Part shown: piece by piece, positions 62,501-64,000 of the stretch | Layout of the letters: each line of letters begins with the position of its first letter | Numbering within the stretch: the stretch's first letter is position 1 | From: Chitinophaga polysaccharea | GTDB taxonomy: Bacteria; Bacteroidota; Bacteroidia; Chitinophagales; Chitinophagaceae | Assembly (NCBI RefSeq): GCF_007829335.1 | Contig: NZ_VIWO01000005.1 | Location: forward strand, 310,001-374,000 | Reading direction: 5' to 3' | DNA length: 64,000 nucleotides | Position numbers and translations under genes: made by a program | Notes under the pieces: generated by a model | Database searches by the model: none | What the model was told of the DNA's origin: nothing | What the model saw: the letters and a program-made list of their open reading frames with translations, nothing else

Positions 62501-64000
62501 CCAAACAAACCGGTAGCAGCAACTACCTGGCTGCGACACCGGTACAGCAAACATTTACCGTAAATAAGGCGCCGCTGGTGATCAAGGCCGACCATCAACA
62601 ACGGTTGTACGGACAAAACAATCCAACACTCACCTATACTGTTACCGGGCTGGTTAACAACGAAGACCAGAGCGTGATAACAGGAACGGTTACACTGAAT
62701 ACCACCGCCGTACTTAACAGTTCGCCAGGCGACTACCCCATTACGGTAAGTGGTACCTATGCGGCTACTAATTATAATATCTCTACTACCGATAACCTGT
62801 TAACGGTAAACATTGCCCCGCAAACGATCAGCTTCCCCAGCATACCGGATAAAACATATGGCGACCAACCTTTTGCCGCCAGTGCTACCAGCGATGCAGG
62901 ACTATCCGTTAGCTACTCTGTAGTCAGCGGCCCGGCTACCGTAAGCGGCAATACCATCACTATTACCGGCAATGGTACGGTTACCATTGCTGCTAATCAG
63001 GCCGGAAATGGTAATTATTCCGGCGCTTCACAGGTAACACAGTCGTTCCTCGTGAAGAAGGCAACACTCACCATTACCGCTAATAACAAGTCGAAGGCTT
63101 ACCTGCAGCCGAATCCAACATTGGATTACACGGCTACCGGGTTTGTAAATAATGAAGATATCAGCGTAGTAAGTGGCACCATTAATGTGAGCACCACCGC
63201 AGATGATAACAGCGTACCGAACAACTACCCGATTACCTTGACACCCCAGGCTGTTAGCGCTACCAACTACGATATCAATTTCGTAAACGGTACACTCACC
63301 GTTACGCCGGCTACGCAAACCATCACCTTTAATGCTTTATCCAATAAAACATATGGCGATGCGGACTTTGCATTGAACGCCAGCAGTAACAGTGGTTTAG
63401 GCATTAGCTACTCCGTAGTCAGCGGCCCGGCTACCATCAGCGGCAATACCGTTACCATTACCGGCGCAGGCAATGTAACCATTGCTGCCGACCAGGCAGG
63501 CGACAACCGCTACCAGGCCGCCCCACAGGTAACACAAAGCTTCTCTGTAGCCAAAGCCCTGCTGACCGTTACCGCCAACAATAAATCAAAAGTATACCTA
63601 CAGCCTAACCCGGCACTGGATTATACGATTACCGGGTTTGTGAAAAACGAGAATAACAGTGTGGTAAGCGATACCGCCGCCATCAGTACCATAGCTGACG
63701 CCAACAGCGCCGTGGGTAATTACCCGATTACGGTGACCACCGGCAATATCAGCGCGACCAATTATGACTTCACCTTTGTAAATGGTACACTGAGTGTAAC
63801 ACCCGCTTCGCAGGCGCTCACTTTCACCACCATCCCTGATAAAACATATGGTGATGCAGCATTTACAGTGAGTGCTACCAGTGATGCAGGTTTGGCGGTC
63901 ACTTATAGCGTTCAAAGCGGACCGGCTACCATCAGTGGTAATACCGTAACTATTACCGGCGCGGGCAACGTGACCATTGCCGCCGACCAGCCAGGCAACA
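59515..64000 (+). CDS. Giant secreted protein with beta-helix and MBG repeats, 3' end beyond window
   Basis: The frame starts at the ATG at 59515 (MKAMLRKALAGLLLLIGIT) and is open to the window edge, about 1,495 residues so far. A signal peptide ends near SLHAQ. Residues 25-250 contain TIGAGDLVFTGINSFDD and IIYFTDLGWTGTGFQ, a surface-anchor-like domain. Residues 260-600 are a right-handed beta-helix (LKLYGGFAGSETTINSRN, SDYGGGIYSNNAILNIQHTA). From about residue 607, tandem MBG domains continue to the edge. It is probably exported across the outer membrane, perhaps with a T9SS tail beyond the window, as a surface adhesin. Confidence 0.85.
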   Translation, partial: MKAMLRKALAGLLLLIGITTSLHAQTIGAGDLVFTGINSFDDNNTGSTQNDMFSFVLLRDCPANTIIYFTDLGWTGTGFQSTSCSAGNGSQTDGVIQWNSGGTIIRAGQQIIVSCKYAPLQATIGGVVTGTVTAVTSTLASASKYVSLGLAGDQLFAFTGSVNNPTLIGGININRKVWDNTLGSCDFTSSQSLQPTTTAVLTFPSMNAVNGRYNCGFLVGTTKTLRTRVQDTTRWVLDRTLAAPVPDSANLKKMPPCNLTVVNPDANGIIYVNNNTGIPHGDGSSWSVPVAELRDALAVAADPTAGVTQIWVAKGTYKPTVSTDNSISFVLPAGLKLYGGFAGSETTINSRNFKTNPTILSGDLGNDDAQTNGITLNASNIRGTNSRHVIVASDNITETLIDGFIVTAGDASDYGGGIYSNNAILNIQHTAFYGNRCTTRGGAIYVPNIAKISNSIFFGNYSSFEGSAIGGFGASQLTNVTISGNTASSNYAISYTGSLTAYNTIISGNTPGTQIPSIPFSFNYNILGNSFYTNYNTSQTINPVTFVNASQGDLHLTSANFAINSGDPQTNQTSYPVQAGTQDLDGATRIINPIIDLGAYEYVAAAQNISFPLIAPVTYGDPDIAPGATTNGDTTIIYSSGNTAVADTVNGKIRIKGAGTAQITANAPYTRAYLAAAPQTRTLTVNKKALTVNVQDISRPYGVANPVPVFLYNSFANNDDSTAAIKGIITATYGADINSGVGTYAITPDISAATAANYTLSAGTGTLTITPAPQTITFGALSNKTYGDPAFALTASVNSSLSVVYTVTSGPATLNGNMLTITGAGDVTITASQPGDANHLAATPVSQTFTVAKATLTVTANDKTRFYNQANPTLDYFVTGFVNSDDSSSVLSGTATLSVNADNSSAPGGYPIVVAQNTLSTANYSFNLTNGTLTINKAAQTITFSPIADKVYGAAPFAPGATCDGETDITYTVTGPAAMNNGLLTITGVGTVTVTAKQTGSSNYLAATPVQQTFTVNKAPLVIKADHQQRLYGQNNPTLTYTVTGLVNNEDQSVITGTVTLNTTAVLNSSPGDYPITVSGTYAATNYNISTTDNLLTVNIAPQTISFPSIPDKTYGDQPFAASATSDAGLSVSYSVVSGPATVSGNTITITGNGTVTIAANQAGNGNYSGASQVTQSFLVKKATLTITANNKSKAYLQPNPTLDYTATGFVNNEDISVVSGTINVSTTADDNSVPNNYPITLTPQAVSATNYDINFVNGTLTVTPATQTITFNALSNKTYGDADFALNASSNSGLGISYSVVSGPATISGNTVTITGAGNVTIAADQAGDNRYQAAPQVTQSFSVAKALLTVTANNKSKVYLQPNPALDYTITGFVKNENNSVVSDTAAISTIADANSAVGNYPITVTTGNISATNYDFTFVNGTLSVTPASQALTFTTIPDKTYGDAAFTVSATSDAGLAVTYSVQSGPATISGNTVTITGAGNVTIAADQPGN
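61336..64000 (+). repeat. Tandem MBG double-domain repeat, period about 495 bases
   Basis: Repeat units start near 61336, 61831, 62330, 62819, 63316 and 63809, marked by a QTITF-like strand and a KTYGD motif, with a second half marked by LTVTAN and NPTLDY. The period of about 165 codons corresponds to two MBG domains. Codon-level similarity between units is high, notably in KTYGD, SGPAT and VTITA segments. Confidence 0.85.

Noticed and set aside
61336..64000. Possible CRISPR array because of regular repetition
   Set aside because: The period is about 495 bases and the repeats are in-frame coding MBG domains; there are no short repeats with spacers.

Overview
The window looks like a chromosome segment of a member of the Bacteroidota, most likely a Chitinophaga-like Chitinophagaceae. 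The evidence is a SusC/SusD pair with its ECF sigma factor and FecR anti-sigma factor, exact TAnnTTTG promoter elements of the Bacteroidota type, many lipoproteins and glycoside hydrolases, a type IX sorting tail, MBG-repeat surface protein architecture, and roughly 48% G+C. I saw no rRNA, tRNA, CRISPR array or insertion sequence. The assignment is by inference from gene content, not from a marker gene.

Layout. Positions 1-5,500 hold small regulator/enzyme pairs: a TetR regulator divergent from an FAD monooxygenase and a VOC protein, and an HxlR regulator divergent from a quinone-type oxidoreductase, each with a clear inverted-repeat operator; an MscS channel follows. Positions 5,458-18,240 carry a GNAT acetyltransferase, a large GH2 exo-glycosidase, an SRPBCC/GlxA-type regulator pair, two VOC proteins, an MFS/LysR pair, a ThuA protein, a surface coiled-coil protein and a second GH2 enzyme. 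Positions 18,566-20,440 carry a GT87-type membrane glycosyltransferase and a PhnA protein.

Positions 20,533-32,877 form a glycan-utilisation locus read on the minus strand: sigma factor, FecR, SusC with an STN domain, SusD, a 1,030-residue lipoprotein fusing a glucose/sorbosone-dehydrogenase-like propeller with PKD, cytochrome c and carbohydrate-binding-like regions, a nucleoside-permease-type MFS transporter and a Tat-exported Gfo/Idh/MocA oxidoreductase. A hairpin after susD probably reduces expression of the downstream enzymes. A plus-oriented promoter and terminator facing the susC leader suggest an antisense RNA. Positions 33,025-37,422 look like the remains of a second such locus: a parallel beta-helix/PDZ protein, an orphan C-terminal SusD fragment, a cupin and a DapA-family lyase.

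Positions 37,497-45,569 are mixed genes: a DinB protein, an epimerase-like protein, a 5'-truncated beta-barrel, an Ala/Lys-rich secreted protein, a 46-residue Tyr/His-rich lipoprotein, a Bcr/CflA exporter, a DUF1080 (3-keto-disaccharide hydrolase family) protein, an SGNH hydrolase with a T9SS tail and a second PQQ-type sugar dehydrogenase lipoprotein. ThuA, Gfo/Idh/MocA, DUF1080 and the PQQ-like dehydrogenases together hint at oxidative (keto-sugar) catabolism.

Positions 45,640-55,286 are the most striking part: a six-gene VgrG island on the minus strand. It encodes VgrG, a DUF3289-type cargo candidate, a small lipoprotein, an unknown 254-residue protein, a 1,310-residue PAAR-like protein carrying both a GH19 lysozyme-like domain and a LAS-type zinc peptidase domain, and a 377-residue lipoprotein. 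It reads as type VI secretion effectors with candidate lipoprotein immunity proteins; no sheath or baseplate genes are in view.

Positions 56,442-64,000 hold a second unusual cluster: three tandem phage Tail Collar proteins without signal peptides, a signal-less type-1 periplasmic-binding-fold protein, and a giant secreted protein with a beta-helix and tandem MBG repeats that runs off the window end. Its function is unknown to me.
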